In this document: positions 20,509-28,582 of the stretch, piece after piece
Position numbering within the stretch: position 1 is the stretch's first letter
How the letters are laid out: each line of letters starts with the position of its first letter
NCBI GenBank assembly: GCA_040217155.1
Contig: JAVJNS010000002.1
Span: 1 to 64,000, forward strand
Length of the DNA stretch: 64,000 nt
DNA from: Pelagibius sp040217155
GTDB lineage: Bacteria; Pseudomonadota; Alphaproteobacteria; Kiloniellales; Kiloniellaceae
Reading direction: 5' to 3'
Position numbers and translations under genes: made by a program
The notes under the pieces: generated by a model
Told to the model about the DNA's origin: nothing
What the model saw: only the letters and a program-made list of their open reading frames with translations
The model's database searches: none

Positions 20509-23500
20509 CTACTCCGCTGCCGCGGGGATCCGCCGGCCTTCGTCGTCGCCGTCTTTTTGCTCCGACGCCGGCTTTGCCGTGTGCCGTGTCGGCCTGCGTT
20601 GCGCCAGGCGCCGGACCAGGCGGCCGAGATTCTCGCGCAGCATCAGCGCCGAGGGCGTGACCAAGAGTGTCAGCAGGGTGGCGAAGGTGAGCCCGAAGAC
20701 GATGGCGGTGGAGAGCTGGCGCCACCACTGGGTCGAGGGCGCGCCGATCTGCACCGTGCGCGAGAAAAAGTCGATGTTCATGGCCAGCACCATGGGCATG
20801 AGGCCCAGGATGGTGGTGACGGTGGTCAGCAGAACCGGGCGCAGGCGCTGGGCGCCGGTGCGCAGAATGGCCTCGCGGACCGAGCCGGTGGTCTCGCGCA
20901 GCCGGTCGAAGGTATCGATCAGCACGATGTTGTTGTTGACCACGATGCCGGCCAGGGCGATGACGCCGATGCCCGACATGATGATGCCGAAGGGCTGGTG
21001 GGTCAGCAGCAGGCCGATCATCACGCCGACGGTCGACATGACGACCGCGGTGAGAATCAGGAACGCGCTGTAGAAGCTGTTGAACTGGGTGACCAGGATG
21101 ATGGCCATGAGAAACAGCGCGACGCCGAAGGCCTTGCCGAGGAAGGCCTGGGCCGCTTTCTGTTCCTCGTCCTCGCCCTTGAAGGTGATGTTGACGCGCG
21201 GGTCGAAGTCCTGGCCCGCCAGCCAGGCGCGGATCTCCTGCACCTTGTCGTCGGCCAGCAGGCCGGGCGCGACGTCGGCCTTCACGGTCATGGCGCGGCG
21301 GCTGTCGGTGCGTTTCAGCAGGCCGACCTTCGGCTTGGCGACGCGGGTAACGAAGTTGGAGATCGGCACCAGGCCGGCGGAGGTCTGCATGCGGATGCGG
21401 TCGAGCTGTTCGACGTTGCGGTAGCGCTCGGGCAGGCGCACGACGATATCGATCTCTTCGGTGCTGTCGTCCGGGCGGTAGTCGCCCAGCTTCATGCCGT
21501 TGGTGATCATGCGCACATAGCTGCCGATCAGGCTGATGTCGGCGCCGAACTTGGCGGCCTGGGCGCGGTCCACCGCCAGCTCCCACTCGATCCCCGGAAT
21601 CTGGGCGCCGTCCTCGATGTCGACGAAACCGCCGATCTTCTCGACGGCGTCGCGGACGCGCCGCACCGCCGGTTCGATCAGGCTGGGCTCGGCCGAGGAG
21701 ACCTCGATCTGCACCGGCTTGCCGACCGGCGGCCCGGCCTCTTCCTTGCGCGCCTCGAGGATGACGCCGGCGAAGATCTCGCTGCGTTCGCGGATCTCGC
21801 CGATGATCTCGTCGGCCGGCCGGCGCGAGAACCAGTCGGTGAACTCCAGGGTGATCTTGCCGATGACATCCTCGGCCTCGTCGCCGCCGCCCTGGCCGGA
21901 AGACGCCATCGACTCGGCGGCGATGGCATGGAACTCGCCGTGCTCGCGCTGCACCGCCAGCACCACCTGCTCGACCTGCCGCACCAGCTGGTCGCGTTCC
22001 TTGACCGAGAGGTTGCCGCGGGCGTGGAGCTGCAGGACCATGTTTTGCGGTTCGACTTCCGGGAAGAATTCCACACCGCGCCCGAAGGCGATATAGGAGC
22101 CCATCACCACCACGAGGACGGTCACCGCGGCGGCGAGGATCTTGGCCGGGTGGCGCAGGGCGAAGTCGAGCACCTTCAGATAGCTGCCGGTGAGCCCCTT
22201 GATGTCGTGCAGGTCGCCGTTCTCGCCGGCCGCCAGCGCCTTCATGGTCTCCGGGTCGGCGGTGCCGCCGGCCTTGCCGAAGACCGAGCCCAGGGTCGGC
22301 ACGAAGATCAGCGCCATGACCAGCGAGGCGGAAAGCGTGGCGATCAGCGTCAGCGGCAGGAATTTCATGAACTCGCCGACCACGCCGGGCCAGAACATCA
22401 GCGGCAGGAAGGCCGCCAGGGTGGTCGCCGTGGCGGCGATGATCGGCCACGACATGCGCTTGCCGGCCAGCGCGTAGGCCTCCTTCTTCGGCAGGCCCTC
22501 GCTCATCTTGCGGTCGGCGTACTCGGTGACCACGATGGCGCCGTCGACCAGCATGCCGACGGCCAGGATGAGGGCGAAGAGCACCACCATGTTGACCGTC
22601 AGCCCGGCGACCGCCAGCACCAGGATGCCGGTCAGGAAGGAGCCCGGAATGGCGATGCCGACGAAGCAGGCCGAGCGGATGCCGAGCGCCGCGACCACCA
22701 CCACCATGACCAGCAGCACTGCGCTCAGCACGTTGTTCTGCAGGTCGAGCAGGTTGTTGCGGATGTCGGTCGACTTGTCCTGGCTGTAGGCCACGGTGAC
22801 CGTCGCGGGCCAGCCGGCGCGCGCCTCCTCGACCACGGCGCGGACCGTCTCGATGGTTTCGATGATGTTCTCGCCGGTGCGCTTTGAGACCCGCAGCGAC
22901 AGGGCCGGCTGGCCGTTCAGGCGGGCGTAGCCGTCGGAGTCCTTGAAGGTGCGGCGCAGGCTGGCGATATCGCGGAAGCGCACCACCGCGTCGCCGTTCA
23001 CCTTGACCGGCAGGTTGACGATGTCCTCCATGGTCTCGAAGAGGCCGGGCACCTTGACCGCGAAGCGGCCCTGGCCGGTGTCGAGCGAACCGGCCGCGAC
23101 CACCAGGTTCGACTTCGAGACCATGGTGAGAATGTCGGCGGCGTCGAGGTTGTAGCTCTCCAGCGCCAGCGGATCGATGACGACCTCCAGCAGCTCGTCG
23201 CGGTCGCCGGCGATCTTGGCCTCCAGCACGCTGGAGATGCCTTCGATGCGGTCCTGCAGATCGCGGGCGATGCGCAGCAGGGTGCGCTCCGGCGCGGTGC
23301 CGGAGAGCGAAACCGTGAGCACCGGAAACAGCGAGACGTTGATTTCATGCACCGTCGGTTCGTCGGCATCGGAGGGCAATTCCGGCTTGGCGAGATCCAC
23401 CTTCTCGCGGACGTCGAGCAGGGCCTTGTCGGCGTCGAAGCCGGCGTCGAATTCCATGGTCACGTTGGCGCCGCCCAGGAAAGCCGCAGAGGTCATCTCC

Positions 23501-23736
23501 TTCACGCCTTCGATGGCGCGCAGCTGCTTTTCCAGCGGCTTGATCAGCAGGCGCTCGGCGTCTTCCGGCGCGATGCCTTCGTGGGTCACGCTGACATAGA
23601 GCGTCGGGATGTTGATGTCCGGCGAATCTTCCTTGGGGATCGACACATAGGCGAAGCTGCCCGCCAGCAGGATCAGCACCAGCGCCAGGACGACGGTGCG
23701 GCTGTGCGAGATCGCGGCGTCGATGATGGCGTTCAC
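20509..23736 (-). CDS. RND-family efflux transporter, inner-membrane pump subunit
   Basis: A 1075-residue AcrB-type proton antiporter: twelve membrane segments in two halves, with two large periplasmic loops. TM4 carries GMLVDGAIVVTEYADR, keeping the first of the two AcrB proton-relay aspartates while the second is glycine, as in several RND subfamilies. The start is a GTG at 23736 overlapping the membrane-fusion gene's stop (GTGA), so the two are translationally coupled. No outer-membrane channel gene is adjacent, so the pump probably borrows a TolC-like channel encoded elsewhere. Confidence 0.95.
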   Translation of the reverse strand: MNAIIDAAISHSRTVVLALVLILLAGSFAYVSIPKEDSPDINIPTLYVSVTHEGIAPEDAERLLIKPLEKQLRAIEGVKEMTSAAFLGGANVTMEFDAGFDADKALLDVREKVDLAKPELPSDADEPTVHEINVSLFPVLTVSLSGTAPERTLLRIARDLQDRIEGISSVLEAKIAGDRDELLEVVIDPLALESYNLDAADILTMVSKSNLVVAAGSLDTGQGRFAVKVPGLFETMEDIVNLPVKVNGDAVVRFRDIASLRRTFKDSDGYARLNGQPALSLRVSKRTGENIIETIETVRAVVEEARAGWPATVTVAYSQDKSTDIRNNLLDLQNNVLSAVLLVMVVVVAALGIRSACFVGIAIPGSFLTGILVLAVAGLTVNMVVLFALILAVGMLVDGAIVVTEYADRKMSEGLPKKEAYALAGKRMSWPIIAATATTLAAFLPLMFWPGVVGEFMKFLPLTLIATLSASLVMALIFVPTLGSVFGKAGGTADPETMKALAAGENGDLHDIKGLTGSYLKVLDFALRHPAKILAAAVTVLVVVMGSYIAFGRGVEFFPEVEPQNMVLQLHARGNLSVKERDQLVRQVEQVVLAVQREHGEFHAIAAESMASSGQGGGDEAEDVIGKITLEFTDWFSRRPADEIIGEIRERSEIFAGVILEARKEEAGPPVGKPVQIEVSSAEPSLIEPAVRRVRDAVEKIGGFVDIEDGAQIPGIEWELAVDRAQAAKFGADISLIGSYVRMITNGMKLGDYRPDDSTEEIDIVVRLPERYRNVEQLDRIRMQTSAGLVPISNFVTRVAKPKVGLLKRTDSRRAMTVKADVAPGLLADDKVQEIRAWLAGQDFDPRVNITFKGEDEEQKAAQAFLGKAFGVALFLMAIILVTQFNSFYSAFLILTAVVMSTVGVMIGLLLTHQPFGIIMSGIGVIALAGIVVNNNIVLIDTFDRLRETTGSVREAILRTGAQRLRPVLLTTVTTILGLMPMVLAMNIDFFSRTVQIGAPSTQWWRQLSTAIVFGLTFATLLTLLVTPSALMLRENLGRLVRRLAQRRPTRHTAKPASEQKDGDDEGRRIPAAAE

Positions 23737-24836
23737 GAGGCCAGTTCCTTCAGCCGCTCCGCGATGCTCGATTCCTCGACCGGGCGCACCGCCTCGCCGT
23801 CGCTCACGTATTCCTGGCCGACGGTGATGAGGGAGACCAGCGCCGGCAGCCCGGTGACCCAGACGCCGTCGCGGTCGGTATCGACGATGGTGACCGGCAG
23901 GAAGACCACGCGGTTGCCGTCGTCGACGCTCTTCACACCGATCAGGCCGTTGTCCGAAAGCGTCAGGATCGCCGGCGAGATCAGATGCGCCTGCACTCTG
24001 CTGAGCGGCAGGGCGATCTCCGCCGTCATGCCGTCGGAGATGGCGCCCGTGGGATTGGGGACCTCGAGCTCGACCCGGAAGGTGCGGGTCGACTCGTCGG
24101 CCACGGCGGAGATATGGCGGATTCGCCCTGCCACCGTCTCCCCGGTCATGAGCCGCGCCTTGCCCGGCGCCCCGACCTCGAGGCGCTGGACCGCCCGCTC
24201 GTTGACCTGGGTCACGATCAGGATGGGGTCGAGTTCGACGAGACGCGCCACCGGGTCGCCGCGGTCGAGGAAGTCGCCCATCTCGATGAGGCGGCGGTCG
24301 ATGACGCCGTCGAAGGGCGCGCGGATCCGCGTGTAGGCGAGTTCCACCTCGGCGATATTGACGGCGGCTTCGGCGGCCTCCAGCGAGGCTTCGGTGGCGG
24401 CCACCTGGGTCTCGGCGCGAAAGCCCTTCTTGGACAGCTTGCGATCGGCCTCGACCTCGATCTTGCGCTGAGCCAGCAGGGCCTTGGCTTCGGCCAGGCG
24501 CGCCGGGCGGTCGCCGGGCGAGAGGCGCGCGATGATCTCGCCTTCCTTCACCACCGTCCCGTCATCGACCGCGAGTTCGAGGATGCGCCCGTAGGTCTCC
24601 GACTTGATCTCGACCAGGCGGTTGGCCTCGGTGCGGCCGCGCAGCAGGTCAATGACCGCGTGGTCCTGGGCGCTCGAGGGGCGCACCCGCACTGCGGGCG
24701 CTTCGTCGAGCGCGGCGAGGTTGGCCGGCGGTTTCTGCGGCTCCGGCTGGGCGCCGCTTTCGCCGAACTGTCCGGAGGCGACCCAGGCCGTGGCGCCGGC
24801 GGCCAGCACGGCGGCGAAGATGATCGAGCGCTTCAT
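23733..24836 (-). CDS. RND efflux membrane-fusion (periplasmic adaptor) protein
   Basis: A 367-residue HlyD/AcrA-like adaptor. An N-terminal hydrophobic anchor is followed by a lipoyl-like segment (ETYGRILELAVDDGTVVKEGEIIARL near residue 81). A coiled-coil hairpin rich in Ala/Glu (about 113-165) and a beta-barrel region follow (LAYTRIRAPFDGVIDRR then VVE..DPILIV). It couples the RND pump to an outer-membrane channel. It sits downstream of the PadR regulator on the same strand with 108 bases between, likely part of the same regulated unit. Confidence 0.94.
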   Translation of the reverse strand: MKRSIIFAAVLAAGATAWVASGQFGESGAQPEPQKPPANLAALDEAPAVRVRPSSAQDHAVIDLLRGRTEANRLVEIKSETYGRILELAVDDGTVVKEGEIIARLSPGDRPARLAEAKALLAQRKIEVEADRKLSKKGFRAETQVAATEASLEAAEAAVNIAEVELAYTRIRAPFDGVIDRRLIEMGDFLDRGDPVARLVELDPILIVTQVNERAVQRLEVGAPGKARLMTGETVAGRIRHISAVADESTRTFRVELEVPNPTGAISDGMTAEIALPLSRVQAHLISPAILTLSDNGLIGVKSVDDGNRVVFLPVTIVDTDRDGVWVTGLPALVSLITVGQEYVSDGEAVRPVEESSIAERLKELAS

Positions 24837-24944
24837 CGCCGGCCCCGCGCGGCCCGTTCGGGCGCGGTTTTTCGTGTCTGCATGGTTCTAATACGCACCA
24901 CGGGTCGCTTTCGTGTCCTCATGACTTTGATTTTCCTGCCGGGG

Positions 24945-25490
24945 TTACTCGGCGACCAGCAGGGTGCCGTCGCCGATCTCGGCGATCAGCTGCTCGCGGT
25001 TGGCCTCCAGATAGTCGGCGGCGGTGCGGTAGACGGCGATGCCCATGCCGCGCACGAAGGAGGGGCCGGCGGGGACGGTCTCGCGGCCGGCGCAGCCTTC
25101 CATCCGCGCCAGCGCTTCGCGGTACCAGGCGATGCGCTGGTCGATCAGCTGATCGACGCGGGCCGCCGGCAGGTATTGCGCGAAGGACAGGATGAACAGG
25201 AAGTCGGAGCGCATGGCGTCCGGCGCCGGTTGCGCCATCAACGACGTAATGAGGGCATTGCGCCCTTTCTGCGTCATCGAATAGATCTTCTTGTCGGGGC
25301 GCTTGTCCTGGGCCTGGGCGCGCACCGCGACCAGCTCCTCGGCGCTCAAGGCGTTGAGGGCCGGATAGATCGATCCGAAGCTGGCCTGGTGGAAATGGCT
25401 GAACGGGCCTTCCGCGAAGGCCTTCTTGATTTCGTAGCCGCTGGCCTCGCCGCGCGACAGCACGCCGAGGCAGAGAGTTTTCACGTCCAT
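24945..25490 (-). CDS. PadR-family transcriptional regulator
   Basis: A 181-residue PadR regulator. The winged-helix domain (VLSRGEASGYEIKKAF, then GSIYPALNAL) is at residues 8-50, and a C-terminal coiled-coil dimerisation region follows. Regulators of this family repress multidrug pumps (LmrR, PadR itself). The RND genes directly downstream and the perfect palindrome at 25553-25573 upstream suggest an autoregulated repressor of the pump. An in-frame 15-codon extension upstream is not used because the ATG at 25490 starts at the conserved MDVKTLCLGVLS. Confidence 0.92.
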   Translation of the reverse strand: MDVKTLCLGVLSRGEASGYEIKKAFAEGPFSHFHQASFGSIYPALNALSAEELVAVRAQAQDKRPDKKIYSMTQKGRNALITSLMAQPAPDAMRSDFLFILSFAQYLPAARVDQLIDQRIAWYREALARMEGCAGRETVPAGPSFVRGMGIAVYRTAADYLEANREQLIAEIGDGTLLVAE

Positions 25491-25552
25491 ATTCTGCCTA
25501 GCCTTTCCGGGGCATGAAACGATTGCCGGGCGCATATTCTATATCCATCCAG

Positions 25553-25573
25553 CATATATCAACCCTATATATG
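25553..25573. promoter_or_regulatory. Candidate PadR operator, 7-7-7 perfect inverted repeat
   Basis: CATATAT, seven bases, ATATATG, 63 bases upstream of the PadR start codon and inside an unusually AT-rich stretch. A related half (CATATTCTATAT) lies closer to the gene near 25533. PadR operators typically contain ATGT/ACAT-like inverted repeats; this AT-only version is a plausible variant. Confidence 0.65.
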
Positions 25574-25724
25574 TGGGCGGCGGGCCCGATTTCGCGGCGG
25601 GCCCGGCGGATGGCTTGGGCGGTTACCCGCATTTTCGGAAAAAGTATATAAAATTCAAATATTTGATTGAGACTCACCGAAGCTGTAGACTGGCCGCTTC
25701 ATGACGCGATAGAAGGCTTGCCGC

Positions 25725-26138
25725 ATGATTGCAGGTTTCTCAGCTTCCCTGTCGGGCCTGATGGCGCAGAGCAAGCGCCTGGCGGTTTCGGCGGACAACA
25801 TCGCCAACATGCAGTCCCGCGGGCTGCGTGACGACGGGGCTTCCGAGCAGCCGGGGGGCGCCCAGCCGGGGGCCTATCGGCCCAAGCGGGTCGAGGACGT
25901 GACCACCGCCGGCGGCGGGGTGCGCGCCGAGGTGCGGTCGGTCGATCCGGCTTCGGTGAAGATCTATGCGCCGGGCCGCCCGGATGCGGATGCGAACGGC
26001 GTGGCGGCGGTGCCGAACGTCAATCTGGCCGAGGAACTGGTGACGCAGATTCGGGCGCAGCGGGCCTACGAGGCCAACGCGGCGGCGATCCGTACCCAGG
26101 ACGAGGTGGCCGACAGCCTGCTCGACATCCTGTCGTAG
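25725..26138 (+). CDS. Orphan flagellar basal-body rod protein, FlgC-like
   Basis: A 137-residue protein with the N-terminal flagellar rod motif (LSGLMAQSKRLAVSADNIANMQS, residues about 8-30) and the C-terminal rod motif (NVNLAEELVTQIRAQRAYEANAAAIR, about 103-128). This is the size and plan of FlgC, but the middle is Gly/Pro-rich and shorter on conserved features. There are no flagellar genes around it. It may be a stray rod-family paralogue rather than the true FlgC. An AT-rich promoter-like stretch (AAAGTATATAAAATT) lies about 75 bases upstream. Confidence 0.75.
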   Translation: MIAGFSASLSGLMAQSKRLAVSADNIANMQSRGLRDDGASEQPGGAQPGAYRPKRVEDVTTAGGGVRAEVRSVDPASVKIYAPGRPDADANGVAAVPNVNLAEELVTQIRAQRAYEANAAAIRTQDEVADSLLDILS

Positions 26139-26381
26139 CCGCGGCCAGTCTTGGCCGCCGCGCAGGTTCAGCGGCCCGCCGGTTGTGGCCCCGGACAGCG
26201 GTTTCTCAGTTAATTTCCCGAAATGGGCGGCGTCTTCAGGGAAGCACGCGAGTCCGTCTCGCTGTTGCCGCCGAACCCCGGTTCCCGGGGAGCGGCCTTA
26301 GCACGTCATGCACCCCGCCCAACCAATTGCCGCCGCGGTCAGTGACCACGGCGACGGGATCAGGGGGAAGCAGAACGCGTG
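26139..26381. other. Intergenic, nothing recognised
   Basis: A 243-base gap between the FlgC-like gene and the 3' end of a small minus-strand gene. No convincing ORF, hairpin terminator or repeat was seen. Confidence 0.4.
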
Positions 26382-26549
26382 CTAGGCAGCGATGCCCTCG
26401 CGCCAGGCGCTGGTGGACTTGCAGGACTGACAGACCCGCTCGCCGGGCCATGCACTGACGAACGCGGAACTGCACATCAGGCAATTCCGACGCTTCTTCT
26501 CGTAGTCGCGGTCCGATTTCGGCTTGGAGTTTTTCGTGGAGTCACTCAT
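26382..26549 (-). CDS. Small zinc-ribbon protein, 55 residues
   Basis: An ATG at 26549 opens a 55-codon frame reading MSDSTKNSKPKSDRDYEKKR, then a domain with CLMC at residues 23-26 and CQSC at 40-43, ending AWREGIAA and a TAG. Two CxxC pairs 13 residues apart with tryptophans and basic residues around them make a zinc-ribbon/zinc-finger fold likely. The basic N-terminal tail would suit nucleic-acid contact. Upstream DNA on the minus strand is AT-rich, as for a promoter. Function unknown; the cysteine pattern and codon use argue that it is real. Confidence 0.7.
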   Translation of the reverse strand: MSDSTKNSKPKSDRDYEKKRRNCLMCSSAFVSAWPGERVCQSCKSTSAWREGIAA

Positions 26550-27023
26550 GGCCGGTTAGATAGCGGTGGTAGCTTTTGAATGCAACAAAAATGTTGCAGT
26601 GCAATGACACTTTCGCGCCACTTTCCTCGAAGGCATCAGATTGCACCGGTTTTCCAGTTTAGTCGAGTGTAATGTGGTTTTCAGGCAGTTTTCCGCCGAA
26701 AATTGTGGCGTTGAGGTTTCCGGCAGAGCGGCGCGGCGCGCCAAAATTTCCACCGGCCGCCTCCGGCGGCGTCCGGACCCTTCGCGGCAAAGAGGAATTT
26801 TTCCCTACCAGACAAAGCGGCGCCGGCGCCGCTTGAATTGGACTCCGCTTGGGGCTTCTCGCTGAATTGCGAATTTGCTACTCTCTCAGCCGTGCACGAC
26901 TTTGCGACGCCCGGGAAGGGGCGTGACACGGTCAAGGCGACCTCCGTTTCAAGGGGGGCGAAGACCGCACGCTGCACTGGGGAACTCCGTAGAGGGGGAC
27001 GCCGCACAGGGGAGGGAGGCAGC
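26550..27023. other. Intergenic region, AT-rich left half, purine-rich right half
   Basis: A 474-base stretch without a convincing gene. The left ~150 bases are AT-rich and probably hold the promoter of the minus-strand zinc-ribbon gene. The right part contains GGGG-rich runs ending in the GGGAGGGAGG that precedes the next small gene. A longer in-frame TTG-initiated version of that gene starting at 26838 is judged unlikely. Confidence 0.4.
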
Positions 27024-27158
27024 ATGTATCGTTCAGTGATCGAGAGCGAACAGGTCGGCAGCGAGCGCCGGAGGCTGTGGCGCTGGGCCGAGGGTATCCT
27101 GGTCGCCGTGGTGGTGGTGGTCGGTGTGACCTACCTCTTCGGCCTCATCGCTTTCTGA
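27024..27158 (+). CDS. Small single-pass membrane protein, 44 residues
   Basis: ATG at 27024 preceded by a strong GGGAGGGAGG ribosome-binding site. The 44-residue product has a charged N-terminal half (ESEQVGSERRRLWRWAEG) and one hydrophobic helix (ILVAVVVVVGVTYLFGLIAF) reaching the C-terminus. Positive residues before the helix suggest the N-terminus stays inside. No family recognised; it may be an accessory subunit or a regulatory small protein. Confidence 0.6.
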   Translation: MYRSVIESEQVGSERRRLWRWAEGILVAVVVVVGVTYLFGLIAF

Positions 27159-27265
27159 GGGTGACGACTCAACATTTTTAGCGTCGGCGCGCCGCGATGC
27201 GCCGGATGAATGCGGGGGCGTGTGCCACGCCCGGTTTGCGTTGGGGATCGTACGCGGATTGTACG

Positions 27266-27297
27266 CCGCCGGCCGCAAGGGGTGTTGCGGCCGGCGG
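27266..27297. terminator. Very stable hairpin upstream of the cobalamin riboswitch
   Basis: Perfect 13-bp stem (CCGCCGGCCGCAA pairing with its complement) and a six-base loop. It has no T-run, so it is not a classic intrinsic terminator. It lies between the small membrane-protein gene and the riboswitch, and may insulate the two transcripts. Confidence 0.5.
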
Positions 27298-27319
27298 GCA
27301 TTCTCGCATAAGCTGGCGT

Positions 27320-27512
27320 CAGATGGTTTCGCCAGACCGAACGGGACGGCGAAGTAAATGGGAACACGGTGAGGCGTACCCTATAGGGACCGACTCCGTG
27401 GCTGCCCCCGCAACTGTGAGCGGAGAGCGACACCCGGCAAGCCACTGGCCCGAATCGGGGCCGGGAAGGCGGAGTGGAGCGACGACCCGCAAGCCAGGAG
27501 ACCAGCCATCTC
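27320..27512 (+). ncRNA. Cobalamin (B12) riboswitch aptamer
   Basis: Shows the diagnostic cobalamin elements in order: GGGAACACGGTG near 27359, CCGTGGCTGCCCCCGCAACTG near 27399, AAGCCACTG near 27440, CGGGAAGG near 27460 and CAAGCCAGGAGACC near 27490. A closing stem GATGG (27322-27326) pairs with CCATC (27506-27510). Immediately downstream a 6-bp hairpin CCGGGC/GCCCGG (27528-27545) without a U-tract suggests that the expression platform acts on translation. It controls the cobalt-transport genes cbtB and cbtA that follow, repressing them when adenosylcobalamin is plentiful. Confidence 0.95.
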
Positions 27513-27631
27513 ATGGTTTCACTGACTCCGGGCGGGGTTGCCCGGAAGGACAGAGTGGCGTGACGCAGGCGCCGTGGCATGTCTTTCCGGCCGGGCCTCA
27601 TCTGGATGGCACTAGGCAGTTGGAGAATTTG

Positions 27632-27811
27632 ATGCACACGGCCACAACGATCCAAACCCATTCCCGTATTTCGCAAAGCCGGCGGGTCATCGCCGCGGCC
27701 ACCCTGCTGTTCGGCCTCGGACTGGTTTTCGTCACCGGCTTCGCCTCTTCGGCGACCCTCCACAACGCGGCCCACGACACCCGTCACGCCATGGCCTTCC
27801 CCTGCCACTGA
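27632..27811 (+). CDS. cbtB: Cobalt transporter subunit CbtB
   Basis: A 59-residue protein with one membrane helix (VIAAATLLFGLGLVFVTGFA) and the family's histidine-rich C-terminus (HNAAHDTRHAMAFPCH). CbtB is predicted to partner with CbtA in cobalt uptake and is known from comparative genomics as a B12-riboswitch-controlled gene. Start at ATG 27632 with TTGGAG upstream. Ten bases separate it from cbtA. Confidence 0.92.
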   Translation: MHTATTIQTHSRISQSRRVIAAATLLFGLGLVFVTGFASSATLHNAAHDTRHAMAFPCH

Positions 27812-27820
27812 GCGGCGGTC

Positions 27821-28579
27821 ATGCTTCATCGGATTCTCTTCGCGGCGCTGGTCGCCGGGGTCGTCGGTGGCCTCGCCACCGCGGTGCTGCAGCACTTCAC
27901 CACCACGCCGCTGATCCTCGAGGCTGAGAAGTACGAAGGCGGCGATGCCGACGCCGCCGCGCTGCCCTCACGCCTCGACGGCGCCGGCTTCAGCGCCGCG
28001 CGGCTCATCCTGGCGCAGGGCACCGAAGACCATAGCGGGCAGGGTGAGGAAGCCTGGGCGCCCGCCGACGGCATTGAGCGCAGCCTCTCCACCTCCGTCG
28101 CCACCATCGCGACGTCCTTCGGCTTCGCGCTGATCCTGCTGTCGGCGATGATTCTGGCGAATGCCGGGATCACGGCGCGCAGCGGCCTGCTGTGGGGGCT
28201 GGCGGGCTTCGCCGCCGCCGGTCTGGCGCCGGCCCTGGGCCTCAGCCCGGAGCTGCCGGGTTCGGCGGCGGCCGACCTCGGCGCCCGCCAGGTCTGGTGG
28301 CTTGGCACCGTCGTCGCGACTGCGGCCGGCCTCTGGCTGGCGCTGCGGGTCTCGACCCGGCCGGCCATCGCCGCCGGCATCGTGCTGATGATCCTGCCGC
28401 ACGCCGTCGGCGCGCCGCATCCCCAGGAATTTACCAGCAGCGTCCCCTCGGAGCTTTCCGGCCAGTTCGCCGCCGCCTCCCTGGTCGTCTATGCGGTGAC
28501 CTGGGTGCTGGCGGGCACCGTGGCCGGCTACGTCTGGCACCGAGGCGAGCAGCGCCAGGCCGCCGCCGCCGCGGCCTGA
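27821..28579 (+). CDS. cbtA: Cobalt transporter CbtA
   Basis: A 252-residue membrane protein beginning LHRILFAALVAGVVGGLATAVLQH, with five to six hydrophobic segments and His residues near the ends of helices (for example LPHAVGAPHPQEF near residue 190). These features match the CbtA family of predicted cobalt transporters. It is co-transcribed with cbtB under the B12 riboswitch and is followed four bases later by the DUF1636 gene. Confidence 0.93.
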   Translation: MLHRILFAALVAGVVGGLATAVLQHFTTTPLILEAEKYEGGDADAAALPSRLDGAGFSAARLILAQGTEDHSGQGEEAWAPADGIERSLSTSVATIATSFGFALILLSAMILANAGITARSGLLWGLAGFAAAGLAPALGLSPELPGSAAADLGARQVWWLGTVVATAAGLWLALRVSTRPAIAAGIVLMILPHAVGAPHPQEFTSSVPSELSGQFAAASLVVYAVTWVLAGTVAGYVWHRGEQRQAAAAAA

Positions 28580-28582
28580 CCG

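Noticed and set aside
20557..22887. Long plus-strand open frame opposite the RND pump gene
   Set aside because: Histidine/aspartate/glycine-rich composition typical of antisense shadow in GC-rich DNA; the minus-strand RND protein fully explains the region.
24840..24875. Intrinsic terminator CCGCGC...GCGCGG followed by TTTTT
   Set aside because: The T-run is on the plus strand, but the flanking genes are all transcribed from the minus strand, so it would not terminate any of them.
26838..27023. N-terminally extended version of the 44-residue membrane protein starting at a TTG
   Set aside because: The extension is low-complexity in character, while the ATG at 27024 has an excellent ribosome-binding site.
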